A stretch of 32,695 nucleotides of DNA from Thioalkalivibrio denitrificans (GTDB lineage Bacteria; Pseudomonadota; Gammaproteobacteria; Ectothiorhodospirales; Ectothiorhodospiraceae), in the NCBI RefSeq assembly GCF_002000365.1, contig NZ_MVBK01000090.1:1-32695 (forward strand), in the 5' to 3' direction. Every line of letters starts with the position of its first letter. Within the stretch, counting starts at the first letter, position 1. The notes beneath the pieces are model-generated. The model ran no database searches. It was not told the origin of the DNA and worked only from the letters and a program-made list of their open reading frames with translations. Shown piece after piece: positions 14,725 through 22,723 of the stretch. The translations under genes and the position numbers were made by a program.

Positions 14725-15909
14725 TCACACCCCCTCCACGGCCAGCGCCACGCCCTGTCCGCCACCGATGCACAGGGTGGCAAGGCCCTTGCGCGCCCCG
14801 GTGCGCTTCATGCCGTGAAGGAGCGTGACGAGCACGCGCGCGCCGGAGGCACCGATGGGATGTCCAAGGGCGATGGCGCCACCGCTGACGTTCACCTTGG
14901 AAAGGTCCCAGCCCATGGAACGGTTCACGGCGATGGCCTGTGCGGCGAACGCCTCGTTGGCTTCCACGAGATCCAGATCCGAGGGCTTCCATCCCGCTAT
15001 CTCCAGGCAGCGGGTGGCCGCCGGGATCGGCCCGGTCCCCATGAGCGCCGGATCAACGCCCGCCGCCGAGAAGGAAACAATACGCGCCAGGGGCTTCAGG
15101 CCCAGGTCCCGGGCACGCGCCTCGCTCATCACGATGACGCCGGCGGCACCGTCGTTGATGCCGGAGGCGTTGCCGGCGGTCACGGTGCCCTCCTTGCTGA
15201 AGGCCGGGCGCAGCTTTGCGAGCCCTTCTGCCGTGGTGCCGTGACGCGGGAACTCGTCGGTGTCGAACACGATGGGATCGCCCTTTCGCTGAGGGATTTC
15301 GATGGGCACGATCTCGTCGGCAAAGACGCCGGATTTCTGGGCCTTCTCGGCGCGCTGCTGGGATTCCGCGGCAAAGGCGTCCTGGTCTTCCCGGCTGATC
15401 TTGAACTCCCCGGCCACGTTCTCGGCGGTGTTGCCCATGTGGTACTGGTTGAAGGCGCACCACAGACCGTCGACGATCATGGAATCCACCAGTTCCCACG
15501 GGCCCATCTTCTTCCCGGTGCGGGAGGCGGGCAGCACGTGCGGCGCCAGGCTCATGTTTTCCTGGCCGCCGGCGATGACCGCCTCGGCGTCGCCACAGCG
15601 AATGGCCTGCCACGCAAGCTGGACCGCCTTGAGGCCGCTGCCGCAGACCTTGTTGATGGTCATGGCAGGCACCGACACCGGCAGGCCGGCGGCCATGGCC
15701 GCCTGGCGGGCGCCATTCTGGCCAATCCCCGCTTGCAGCACCTGACCGAGAATCACCTCGCCGATGTCATCCGGCGACACGCCGGATCTTTCCATCAGGG
15801 CCTTGATCACCCTGGCACCCAGCTCGGTGGCGGGTATGCCCGACAGTGCGCCGTTGAAGGAACCGATGGGGGTTCTGACTGCCTCCACGATCACGGTGGA
15901 ATCACTCAT
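14725..15909 (-). CDS. phaA: Acetyl-CoA C-acetyltransferase (beta-ketothiolase) PhaA
   Basis: A 394-residue biosynthetic thiolase of normal length. The nucleophile is Cys89 in [11 protein letters not shown], His350 lies in [12 protein letters not shown] and the second active Cys380 in [11 protein letters not shown]. It condenses two acetyl-CoA to acetoacetyl-CoA, the first committed step to PHB. It is the first gene of a two-gene unit with the second phaB, separated by one base. The upstream 228 bp are shared divergently with phaE and contain a PhaR-type site on the phaE side. AGGAGAGAG about 5 bp before the ATG is a good ribosome site. Confidence 0.95.
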   Translation of the reverse strand: MSDSTVIVEAVRTPIGSFNGALSGIPATELGARVIKALMERSGVSPDDIGEVILGQVLQAGIGQNGARQAAMAAGLPVSVPAMTINKVCGSGLKAVQLAWQAIRCGDAEAVIAGGQENMSLAPHVLPASRTGKKMGPWELVDSMIVDGLWCAFNQYHMGNTAENVAGEFKISREDQDAFAAESQQRAEKAQKSGVFADEIVPIEIPQRKGDPIVFDTDEFPRHGTTAEGLAKLRPAFSKEGTVTAGNASGINDGAAGVIVMSEARARDLGLKPLARIVSFSAAGVDPALMGTGPIPAATRCLEIAGWKPSDLDLVEANEAFAAQAIAVNRSMGWDLSKVNVSGGAIALGHPIGASGARVLVTLLHGMKRTGARKGLATLCIGGGQGVALAVEGV

Positions 15910-16044
15910 TGGATCTCTCTCCTCGTCAGGATTTCAGGTAAACGGACTGGCCGGATTCGATACTGGAACCATGCAGGACCGACTCCCCTGTCTATAACAG
16001 ATGGACTCGCGCTCTGCCGGTTCCCTTTGCCGGTCACGGGAAAT

Positions 16045-16057
16045 TGTTGCACTGCAC
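16045..16057. promoter_or_regulatory. PhaR-type operator between phaA and phaE
   Basis: TGTTGCACTGCAC, identical to the phasin operator (TGTTGCATTGCAC on the plus strand) at 12 of 13 positions. It lies in the divergent phaA/phaE intergenic region, 80 bp before the phaE ATG. A TTGACA at 16083-16088 has no good -10, so the exact promoter is unclear. Confidence 0.5.
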
Positions 16058-16137
16058 CATTTTTATGTTAGGCTACTTTCCATTGACAGTACACACTTTC
16101 TCCGGGGCGGCGCCCCGGACAGGCAGGAGCACCCCTT

Positions 16138-17268
16138 ATGAGCGATTCAAATCCCTTCAATCCGGACGCCTGGATGGAGGCCCAGCGCAAGTACTGGGAC
16201 GCGTGGCTCGACCTGTCGCGCACCTCCATGGAAGCAGCCCAGGCCGCTGACCCCGCCCGAACCGAACTTCCCAACCCCTGGGCGGGCGCCCTGGATCAGT
16301 GGTGGAAATCGGTCTCGCCGGCCGCGCCTCCGGATGCCCGGGATTTCTACAACCGCATGATGGATCTCGGCCGCGGCTACTTCACCATGGCCGAGGGGCT
16401 GATGCGCCAGAACGGCGGCAAGTCGGGTACCGATGCGCTCAAGAGCTGGCTGGACCAGTGTTCCGATGCCCTGCGCAAGGTGGGCATGGGCGCAGGACAG
16501 GCCGATGACCGGACCCGGGATTTCATGGCCTTCTGGCAGCTGCCCATGGACACCTGGCAGCGGGTGGCCTCGTCGTTCATGCCGCTTCCGGGCGACATGC
16601 TGAAGGCGCTGCGGCCGGAGGGCGCCGCAGCCTTCGGACCCGGCGAACACCTGGAGCATTTCCTGTCGCTGCCCGGTGTGGGATATACACGCGAATCCCA
16701 GGAGCAGTACCAGTCCCTCGCCCGCCGGGTCCTGGAGTACCAGCGCGCCTACCAGGCCTATGAGGCCGGACTGGCCAAGGTGGCCCTGGATTCCGTGGAG
16801 CGCTTCCGTGCCCGGCTGGACGATGCGGCCCGCCGGGAGAAGCCCATCACGACCATGCGAGAGCTGTTCAATGAGTGGGTGGACGTGTGCGAGGAGGTCT
16901 ACGGCGAGTATTCGGTCTCCGATGAATACGCACGCACCTACGGCGAACTGGTCAACGCCCTGATGGCGGTGAAGAAGGAAGGATCCAGGCTCGTGGACGA
17001 GGTGCTGGAGGGACTCAACATGCCGACCCGGCGCGAGATCAGCACCCTACACCAGCGTTTCCAGGAAAGCCGCCGGGAGATTCGCAGTCTGCGCCGGGAG
17101 CTCGACGCGCTGAAGGGCGACAACGGCGCCGCTGCCGAAGAGAGCCCGAAACCTGCGAAGACCGCGGCACCCAAGAGCGCGCCCAAGCGCAAGGCCGCTG
17201 CGCCCGCGAAAAAGTCCGGCGGCAGCAAGGCCGAGGCGAGCGGGAAGTCCACGAACAAGAGGAGTTGA
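16138..17268 (+). CDS. phaE: Class III PHA synthase subunit PhaE with a lysine-rich C-terminal tail
   Basis: A 376-residue PhaE protein, the non-catalytic partner of class III PHA synthase. Typical features are the N-terminal SNPFNPDAWMEAQRKYWDAW, the central MRELFNEWVDVCEEVYGEY at about 240-258, and the C-terminal LHQRFQESRREIRSLRREL helix (304-322) that contacts PhaC. Residues 331-376 form an added low-complexity tail rich in Ala, Pro and Lys (10 Lys, 2 Arg in 46 residues, with APKRKAAAPAKK). This resembles the histone-like tails of PhaF and PhaM, which bind DNA. The stop is 4 bp before the phaC ATG and carries its ribosome sites (AGGAG, GAGG). Confidence 0.93.
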   Translation: MSDSNPFNPDAWMEAQRKYWDAWLDLSRTSMEAAQAADPARTELPNPWAGALDQWWKSVSPAAPPDARDFYNRMMDLGRGYFTMAEGLMRQNGGKSGTDALKSWLDQCSDALRKVGMGAGQADDRTRDFMAFWQLPMDTWQRVASSFMPLPGDMLKALRPEGAAAFGPGEHLEHFLSLPGVGYTRESQEQYQSLARRVLEYQRAYQAYEAGLAKVALDSVERFRARLDDAARREKPITTMRELFNEWVDVCEEVYGEYSVSDEYARTYGELVNALMAVKKEGSRLVDEVLEGLNMPTRREISTLHQRFQESRREIRSLRRELDALKGDNGAAAEESPKPAKTAAPKSAPKRKAAAPAKKSGGSKAEASGKSTNKRS

Positions 17269-17272
17269 GGCA

Positions 17273-18340
17273 ATGATTCCCGTACAGATGCGACCCGACC
17301 AGATCATGGCCGAACTGGCCGAGTTCCAGACCAAGCTGGGACACGGCCTGCAGAACCTCATGGAAGTGGGCGAGATCCCCACCGGCGTGACGCCCAAGGA
17401 GGCTGTCTACGAGGAGGACAAGCTCACCCTCTATCGCTTCCAGCCGCCGGCCTCCAAGGTCCAGAACCGGGTCCCGGTCCTGATCGTCTACGCCCTGGTG
17501 AACCGACCCTACATGACCGACCTGCAGGAGAACCGCTCCATCGTGCGCGGCCTGCTGGACGCGGGCCTGGATGTCTATCTCATCGACTGGGGCTACCCGG
17601 ACCGGGCCGACCGTTTCCTCACCTTGGACGATTACATCAACGGCTATATCGACCGTTGCGTGGACGTAATCCGCAAGCGCCACAAGGTGGACGCCATCAA
17701 CCTGCTGGGGATCTGTCAGGGCGGCACGTTCAGCCTGTGCTACAGCGCCCTGCACCCGGAAAAGGTCAAGAACCTGATCACCATGGTGACGCCAGTGGAT
17801 TTCCACACCCCCGACAACGTGCTCAGCCGCTGGGTCCGGCACGTGGACGTGGATCTGCTGGTGGACACCATGGGCAACATCCCCGGTGAGCTGCTCAATG
17901 CCACCTTCCTTATGCTCAAGCCCTACCAGCTGATCGGCCAGAAATACCTGGACATGGTGGATCTGCTGGATGACAGCAGCAAGGTCAACAACTTCCTGCG
18001 CATGGAGAAGTGGATCTTCGACAGCCCCGACCAGGCCGGCGAGACCTACCGTCAGTTCATCAAGGACTTCTACCAGAAGAACGCCCTGATGAACGGCGGG
18101 GTGCAGATCGGCAGCCGGCGCGCGGACCTGGCCAACCTCACCATGCCCGTGCTGAACGTCTTCGCCGAACAGGATCACCTGGTTCCCCCGGCCGCCTCCA
18201 GGGCGCTGGAGAAGGTTGCCGGCACCAAGGACTACACGGAGCTCTCCTTCCCGGGCGGACACATCGGCATCTACGTCAGCGGCAAGGCCCAGAAGCAGGT
18301 GCCGCCGGCCATAGGGAATTGGATACACGAGAGGACGTGA
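17273..18340 (+). CDS. phaC: Class III PHA synthase catalytic subunit PhaC
   Basis: A 355-residue alpha/beta-hydrolase, the usual size for class III. The lipase-like box is GICQGG with nucleophile Cys148; the other triad members are Asp301 (FAEQDHLVPP) and His330 (PGGHIGIYVSG). These are one number lower than the triad reported for Allochromatium vinosum PhaC (149/302/331). With PhaE it polymerises 3-hydroxyacyl-CoA. The sequence includes the conserved IDWGYPDRADR motif at 104-114. It is cotranscribed and probably coupled with phaE; hairpin repeats begin 16 bp after its stop. Confidence 0.96.
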   Translation: MIPVQMRPDQIMAELAEFQTKLGHGLQNLMEVGEIPTGVTPKEAVYEEDKLTLYRFQPPASKVQNRVPVLIVYALVNRPYMTDLQENRSIVRGLLDAGLDVYLIDWGYPDRADRFLTLDDYINGYIDRCVDVIRKRHKVDAINLLGICQGGTFSLCYSALHPEKVKNLITMVTPVDFHTPDNVLSRWVRHVDVDLLVDTMGNIPGELLNATFLMLKPYQLIGQKYLDMVDLLDDSSKVNNFLRMEKWIFDSPDQAGETYRQFIKDFYQKNALMNGGVQIGSRRADLANLTMPVLNVFAEQDHLVPPAASRALEKVAGTKDYTELSFPGGHIGIYVSGKAQKQVPPAIGNWIHERT

Positions 18341-18356
18341 CGAACCACCGCCCCCC

Positions 18357-18496
18357 GTAGGAGCCCGGCCCTCCGGGCGAACCCCCCTGCTCGGGTTCCG
18401 GGTATCCGTGCATGAAGTGCGGCACCCGTAGGAGCCCGGCCCTCCGGGCGAAAACCCCTGAGCGAGCCCCGTTCGCCCAGGGGGCTGGGCTCCTAC
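18357..18496. repeat. Three GTAGGAG hairpin repeats (REP-like) after phaC
   Basis: Direct copies at 18357-18381 and 18428-18452 read GTAGGAG, then a GCCCGG-CCCT-CCGGGC hairpin, then GAA. An inverted copy at 18472-18496 has the stem as GCCCAG-CTGGGC, a paired change. The group may stabilise or end the phaEC transcript. It forms the first part of the 556-bp gap before prpE. Confidence 0.88.
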
Positions 18497-18635
18497 AGGC
18501 CCCATGCAGCATCTCAATTTCCAGTTCCCGACTCCCATTTCAACCGGCAATCGTCATCAATTTCGTCACTCTCCCCCAAAAGAAAATCTGATAACTGCCA
18601 TATATCAATAAGTTGAAAAATATCCTCTCGAACAA

Positions 18636-18666
18636 TTGTTGACACTTGCGTCAAACAAGCTAGTGT
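18636..18666 (+). promoter_or_regulatory. Promoter and TGTTGACA operator of prpE
   Basis: TTGACA (18639-18644), 16-bp spacer, TAGTGT (18661-18666). The -35 lies within TGTTGACA (18637-18644), part of an imperfect inverted repeat TTGTTGAC...GTCAAACAA (18636 to about 18657). The same TGTTGACA occurs twice at the gntR promoter, so the GntR protein probably acts here. Sequence from about 18580 to 18640 is AT-rich compared with the rest. Confidence 0.5.
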
Positions 18667-18687
18667 CCTGTTAGCGCCAATTGATCC

Positions 18688-18775
18688 GGGACCACGGGAC
18701 GAACGACGGCATGAGGTCGGGCCTGGGAGCAGCCTAAGTCCGACAGGCTCCTGGCCCATGCCACCACCGGGGTCC
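18688..18775 (+). ncRNA. Structured 5' leader of prpE (candidate regulatory RNA)
   Basis: Nested complementary arms fit one RNA domain: GGACC 18689-18693 with GGTCC 18771-18775; GGCATG 18708-18713 with CATGCC 18757-18762; GGCC 18720-18723 with GGCC 18753-18756; GGAGC 18726-18730 with GCTCC 18747-18751. The GTCG in the bulge (18716-18719) can pair with CGAC in the 16-nt apical loop (18741-18744), giving a pseudoknot, or a longer alternative helix (GTCGGG/TCCGAC). It begins about 15-20 nt after the inferred start site and ends about 120 nt before the prpE ATG. The GGTCGGGCCTGG...AGCAGCC stretch recalls the SRP RNA tip, but the GGAA tetraloop is missing. It matches no riboswitch I know. Confidence 0.35.
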
Positions 18776-18896
18776 TTTCGGATTCAGTACAACCCGACGA
18801 TGACTGCCGAACGGCCGCGCGTGGCTCCCCGAGGAGCGTCGCCCGCGTCCGGTCCGGCGGGCATCACAACGGCAGGAAACCGGAGAGGAGAGAGTC

Positions 18897-20795
18897 ATGG
18901 GGTATGAAGAAGTCTACAACCGCGCACTGCGCGATCCCGAGGGGTTCTGGGCCGAGGCAGCCGAAGCCATTCACTGGGACTCACCCTGGGAAAAGGTACT
19001 CGACGACTCGAATGCGCCGTTCTACCGCTGGTTCGCGGGTGGTCGACTGAATACCTGCTACAACGCCCTCGACCGTCACGTGGATGAAGGGCGCGCCGAC
19101 CAGCCGGCGATCATCTACGACAGCCCGGTCACGGACACTAAACAGTCCATCACCTACCGCGAGATGCGCGACCGGGTCGCCCTGTTCGCCGGGGCGCTGG
19201 TCAAACTCGGGGTGGCCAAGGGCGATCGCGTGATCATCTACATGCCCATGGTGCCCGAGGCCCTGGTGGCCATGCTCGCCTGCGCGCGCATCGGCGCCGT
19301 GCACTCCGTGGTCTTCGGCGGCTTCTCCGCGCACGAACTGGCCACGCGCATCGACGATGCCCAGCCGAAGGTCGTGGTGGCCGGCTCCTGCGGCATCGAA
19401 CCCACGCGCGTGGTGCAGTACAAGCCCCTGCTGGACAAGGCCATCGAGCAGGCCAAACACAAGCCTGGTCACTGCATCATCCTGCAGCGTCCCCAGGGCC
19501 CGGGGGACATGGTTTCCGGCCGCGACATCGAGTGGAACGAGGCGCTGGAAGGTGCCGAAGCGCAGGACTGCGTGAGCGTAGCCGCCACCGACCCCCTGTA
19601 CATCCTCTACACCTCGGGGACCACCGGCAAACCCAAGGGCGTGGTGCGCGACAACGGCGGCCATGCCGTGGCGCTGAAGTGGAGCATGGAGCACATCTAC
19701 GGCGTCAAACCCGGCGAGGTGTACTGGGCCGCTTCCGACGTGGGCTGGGTGGTGGGCCACTCCTACATCGTCTACGGCCCGCTGCTGCACGGGTGCACCA
19801 CCATCATTTACGAGGGCAAGCCGGTGGGCACACCGGATGCCGGTGCCTTCTGGCGCGTGATCTCCGAACACAAGGTGGCCGCCATGTTCACTGCGCCCAC
19901 CGCCTTTCGGGCCATCAAGAAGGAAGATCCCAGGGCCGAGCATCTCAAGCGCTACGACCTGAGCGGGTTCCGCACGCTCTTCCTCGCGGGCGAGCGTTGC
20001 GATCCCGACACCCTCAACTGGGCGGGCGAGATCCTGGATCGCCCGGTCATCGACCACTGGTGGCAGACGGAGACCGGCTGGGCCATCGCCGGCAACTTCG
20101 TGGGCATTGAACAACTGCCGATCAAACCCGGCAGCGCGGGCAAGCCCGTACCCGGTTACAACGTGTGCATCGTCAATGACGACGGCAAGGAGATCGGCGC
20201 GGGCGAGATGGGCCGCATCATGGTCAAGCTGCCCATGCCCCCCGGTTGCCTGCCGACGCTGTGGAACAACGACCAGCGCTTCCGCGAGTCGTACCTCGAC
20301 GCCGTGCCCGGATATTACCTCTCCGGCGACTCCGGTTACCTGGACGAGGACGGCTACCTGTTCGTCATGGGCCGCATCGACGACACCATCAACGTGGCCG
20401 GCCACCGGCTCTCCAGCGGTGCCATGGAAGAGGTGCTCGCCGCACACCCGTCCGTGGCCGAATGCGCGGTGATCGCCGTGGCCGACGAACTCAAGGGTTC
20501 GGTTCCGGTCGGGCTGGTGGTGATGAAGAGCGGCGTCAGCCAGGAAAAAGACGCCCTCGCCAGGGAACTGATCGCCCAGGTGCGCGAGGAGATCGGCCCG
20601 GTGGCGGTGTTCAAGAAGGTGGCCGTGGTGGACCGCCTGCCCAAGACCCGCTCCGGCAAGATCCTGCGCGCGGTCATGCGCAAGATTGCCGACAACGAGT
20701 CCTACCAGACGCCGGCCACCATCGATGACCCGGCCATCCTGGACGAGATCCGCGCGGCCCTGCAGTCCATTGGCCTGGCGGGCGGCGGCAAGTGA
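18897..20795 (+). CDS. prpE: Propionate--CoA ligase PrpE
   Basis: A 632-residue AMP-forming acyl-CoA synthetase. The P-loop-like motif is YTSGTTGKPKGVVRDNGGHA, the core is VGWVVGHSYIVYGPLL, the adenylate motif DHWWQTETGW, and the A10 lysine Lys588 in KTRSGKILR is the residue usually controlled by acetylation. SCGIEPTRVVQYKPLLDKAI is typical of PrpE rather than Acs. It activates propionate to propionyl-CoA. The ATG follows GGAGAGGAGAG by a few bases. It has its own promoter and long leader and is separated from the gntR-prpBCD block by a repeat, but shares an operator motif with it. Acetate may be a secondary substrate. Confidence 0.93.
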   Translation: MGYEEVYNRALRDPEGFWAEAAEAIHWDSPWEKVLDDSNAPFYRWFAGGRLNTCYNALDRHVDEGRADQPAIIYDSPVTDTKQSITYREMRDRVALFAGALVKLGVAKGDRVIIYMPMVPEALVAMLACARIGAVHSVVFGGFSAHELATRIDDAQPKVVVAGSCGIEPTRVVQYKPLLDKAIEQAKHKPGHCIILQRPQGPGDMVSGRDIEWNEALEGAEAQDCVSVAATDPLYILYTSGTTGKPKGVVRDNGGHAVALKWSMEHIYGVKPGEVYWAASDVGWVVGHSYIVYGPLLHGCTTIIYEGKPVGTPDAGAFWRVISEHKVAAMFTAPTAFRAIKKEDPRAEHLKRYDLSGFRTLFLAGERCDPDTLNWAGEILDRPVIDHWWQTETGWAIAGNFVGIEQLPIKPGSAGKPVPGYNVCIVNDDGKEIGAGEMGRIMVKLPMPPGCLPTLWNNDQRFRESYLDAVPGYYLSGDSGYLDEDGYLFVMGRIDDTINVAGHRLSSGAMEEVLAAHPSVAECAVIAVADELKGSVPVGLVVMKSGVSQEKDALARELIAQVREEIGPVAVFKKVAVVDRLPKTRSGKILRAVMRKIADNESYQTPATIDDPAILDEIRAALQSIGLAGGGK

Positions 20796-20848
20796 ATCAC
20801 TGCCACTGAATGTGCGCCGCACAGACTGTGGAGGAAGGACTGATGGAA

Positions 20849-20970
20849 ATTTTCTCTCGCAAAGAACGCAAAGCACGCCAAGGAAACCTTTCATAGGGCG
20901 GCCCATGCCCGCCGTATTGGCTGTATCCAGAGATCTTCTTGGCGTGCTTGGCGGACTTTGCGAGAGAATT
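20849..20970. repeat. Interspersed mosaic repeat, copy 5 (between prpE and gntR)
   Basis: A short version: TTTTCTCTCGCAAAGAACGC array, TCATAGGGCGGCCCATGCCCGCC, then inverted CTTGGCGTGCTTGGCGG and CTTTGCGAGAGAATT. The two ends are inverted copies of each other. The outer CACGAAG arrays seen in copies 1-4 are missing. The rest of the prpE-gntR gap holds the gntR promoter region. Confidence 0.85.
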
Positions 20971-21006
20971 CCCTGCCTTTCACCGCGAGAGGAAGGGTAA
21001 CAATAA

Positions 21007-21081
21007 TGTCAACACCATAAAGGGATATTCGTCAAAATACGGGATATAATACTTGCTTATGCGAGATATTGTTGACAATAT
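21007..21081 (+). promoter_or_regulatory. gntR-prp operon promoter with GntR-type operators
   Basis: A consensus -10 TATAAT (21045-21050) lacks a clear -35, as expected for an activated or weak promoter. Downstream is a perfect 16-bp palindrome ATATTGTTGACAATAT (21066-21081), just before the gntR ATG at 21092. Upstream is TGTCAACA (21007-21014), the inverted form of the same TGTTGACA core. The layout fits autoregulation by the FadR-type protein encoded next. Confidence 0.65.
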
Positions 21082-21091
21082 AGGCACTGAT

Positions 21092-21790
21092 ATGAACCCT
21101 GAACAGCAAGGCCTCACGCTCTCGGAGCGGGTTTTCCGCCGGCTTCGCCAAGCCATCGTGGAGGGCGAGATTCCGGCGGGCAGCAAGATCAGCGAGCCGG
21201 AACTCGCGACCGCCTACGGCATCAGCCGGGGGCCCCTGCGCGAGGCCATCGGTCGCCTCGAGGGCTGCCACCTCGTCGAACGCAAGGCTAACGTGGGCGC
21301 CCGGGTGGTCACCCTCACCCAGGTCGACCTGATGGAGCTCTACTTCCTGCGCGAGTCCCTGGAAGGCCTGGCGGCACGGCTGGCGGCGGAGCGGATCACC
21401 GACGCCGAGATCGACGAGCTGCGCCGCCTTCTGGCGCAGCATGAGCAGCGCGTGGAACTGCAGGAAGGGGTGGCCTACTTCCAGAAGGAAGGCGACCTGG
21501 ACTTTCATTACCGCATCGTCCAGGCCAGCGGCAACGCACGGCTCATCCAGCTGCTGTGCAATGATCTCTATCACCTGATGCGCATGTACCGCTACCAGTA
21601 CGGCATGGCCAGCAACCGTGCGCGCAACGCCTTCCGCGAGCACGGCCACATCGTCGAGGCCATTGCAGACCGTGACGGTGAGATGGCCGAACTGCTCATG
21701 CGCCGTCACGTGCGCGTATCGCGAGAGAACGTGGCACGCCAGTTCGCCGAACACCCGGACCAGTCACCCAACATCCGCATTGCAGGCTAG
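21092..21790 (+). CDS. GntR-family (FadR/FCD subfamily) transcriptional regulator of the prp genes
   Basis: A 232-residue regulator. The winged helix-turn-helix is at about 8-72, with SKISEPELATAYGISRGPLREAIGRLE as the recognition region. The FCD ligand domain is at about 80-220, including FYRIV-type DFHYRIVQASGN and the metal-coordinating type histidines. Many prp clusters in bacteria lacking PrpR carry a GntR regulator at this position; likely effectors are 2-methylcitrate cycle intermediates, which is inference. The start at 21092 is preferred to ATG 21059 or TTG 21053 because it lies downstream of the perfect palindrome and begins directly before the helix-turn-helix. prpB starts 27 bp after the stop. 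Confidence 0.88.
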   Translation: MNPEQQGLTLSERVFRRLRQAIVEGEIPAGSKISEPELATAYGISRGPLREAIGRLEGCHLVERKANVGARVVTLTQVDLMELYFLRESLEGLAARLAAERITDAEIDELRRLLAQHEQRVELQEGVAYFQKEGDLDFHYRIVQASGNARLIQLLCNDLYHLMRMYRYQYGMASNRARNAFREHGHIVEAIADRDGEMAELLMRRHVRVSRENVARQFAEHPDQSPNIRIAG

Positions 21791-21817
21791 CCGCTTGCAC
21801 GGCGCCAGGAGCCACTC

Positions 21818-22723
21818 ATGAGCGATCTCAATGCCCTCACGCCCGGCGCCCGCCTGCGCCAGGCCGTGTCGGAAGAAAAGCCCCTGCAGGTGGTGGGCGC
21901 CATCAACGCCTATCACGCCACCCTGGCCGAACACGCCGGCTACCGCGCGCTCTACCTGTCCGGCGGCGGAGTTGCGGCGGGTTCGCTGGCGCTGCCGGAT
22001 CTCGGCATCAGCACCCTGCACGACGTGCTCGAGGATGTGCGCCGCATCACCTACATCACGCAGCTTCCGCTGCTGGTGGACGCGGATACCGGTTTCGGCC
22101 CCAGCGCCTTCAACATTGCACGCACGGTGCGCGAGCTGATCCGTGCAGGCGCCGCGGGCTGTCACATCGAGGACCAGGTGCAGTCCAAGCGCTGCGGTCA
22201 TCGCCCCGGCAAGGCCATCGTGTCAAAGGGGGAGATGGTCGACCGGATCAAGGCCGCCGCCGATGCGCGCACCGATGATTTCGTCATCATGGCGCGCACC
22301 GATGCCCTGGCGGGGGAAGGCCTGGAAGCGGCACTGGAGCGGGCCGTTGCCTGCGTGGACGCCGGCGCCGACATGATCTTTCCCGAGGCCGTCACCGAGC
22401 TGGACCAGTACCGCCGCTTCGTCGAGGCCACTGGCGTGCCGGTGCTGGCCAATATCACGGAGTTCGGCCAGACGCCCCTGTTCACCACCGGCGAACTCAG
22501 GGATGCGGGCGTGGGGCTCGCCCTGTATCCGCTGTCCGCCTTCCGCGCCATGAACCAGGCGGCCATGAAGGTCTACGAGGCCATCCGCCGGGACGGGACG
22601 CAGAAGGCCGTGCTCGACATCATGCAGACCCGCGACGAACTCTACGAACACCTGGGCTATCACGCCTACGAACAGCAACTCGACCGCCTGTACCGCCAGG
22701 AGGGGGACAACGCAGATGACTGA
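21818..22723 (+). CDS. prpB: 2-methylisocitrate lyase PrpB
   Basis: A 301-residue member of the isocitrate lyase/PEP mutase family. The catalytic loop KRCGH is at 124-128 (Cys126), with VDADTGFG at about 88-95 binding Mg and [13 protein letters not shown] as the PrpB signature. It splits 2-methylisocitrate to pyruvate and succinate, the last step of the 2-methylcitrate cycle. GGAG lies about 8 bp before the ATG. The 3' end overlaps prpC by 8 bp, indicating coupling. Confidence 0.95.
   Translation: MSDLNALTPGARLRQAVSEEKPLQVVGAINAYHATLAEHAGYRALYLSGGGVAAGSLALPDLGISTLHDVLEDVRRITYITQLPLLVDADTGFGPSAFNIARTVRELIRAGAAGCHIEDQVQSKRCGHRPGKAIVSKGEMVDRIKAAADARTDDFVIMARTDALAGEGLEAALERAVACVDAGADMIFPEAVTELDQYRRFVEATGVPVLANITEFGQTPLFTTGELRDAGVGLALYPLSAFRAMNQAAMKVYEAIRRDGTQKAVLDIMQTRDELYEHLGYHAYEQQLDRLYRQEGDNADD

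Noticed and set aside
18357-18496. CRISPR-like array of regularly spaced 25-bp repeats
   Set aside because: Only three copies, spacing is uneven, one is inverted, and there are no cas genes; the hairpin and GTAGGAG start fit REP elements.
18514-18759. An 81-codon minus-strand ORF upstream of prpE
   Set aside because: It crosses the prpE promoter and leader region, has no ribosome site and no family features.
18708-18762. Possible 4.5S (SRP) RNA, from AGGTCGGGCCTGG...AGCAGCC
   Set aside because: The GGAA-type tetraloop and the full conserved internal loop of the SRP RNA tip are missing; it is kept only as a structured leader candidate.
18981-20906. A 641-codon minus-strand ORF opposite prpE, and similar long antisense ORFs opposite phaC, prpD and purL
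   Set aside because: They mirror the codon pattern of clear genes in a GC-rich genome, their peptides are His/Gly/Val/Arg-rich without motifs, and the sense-strand genes are certain.
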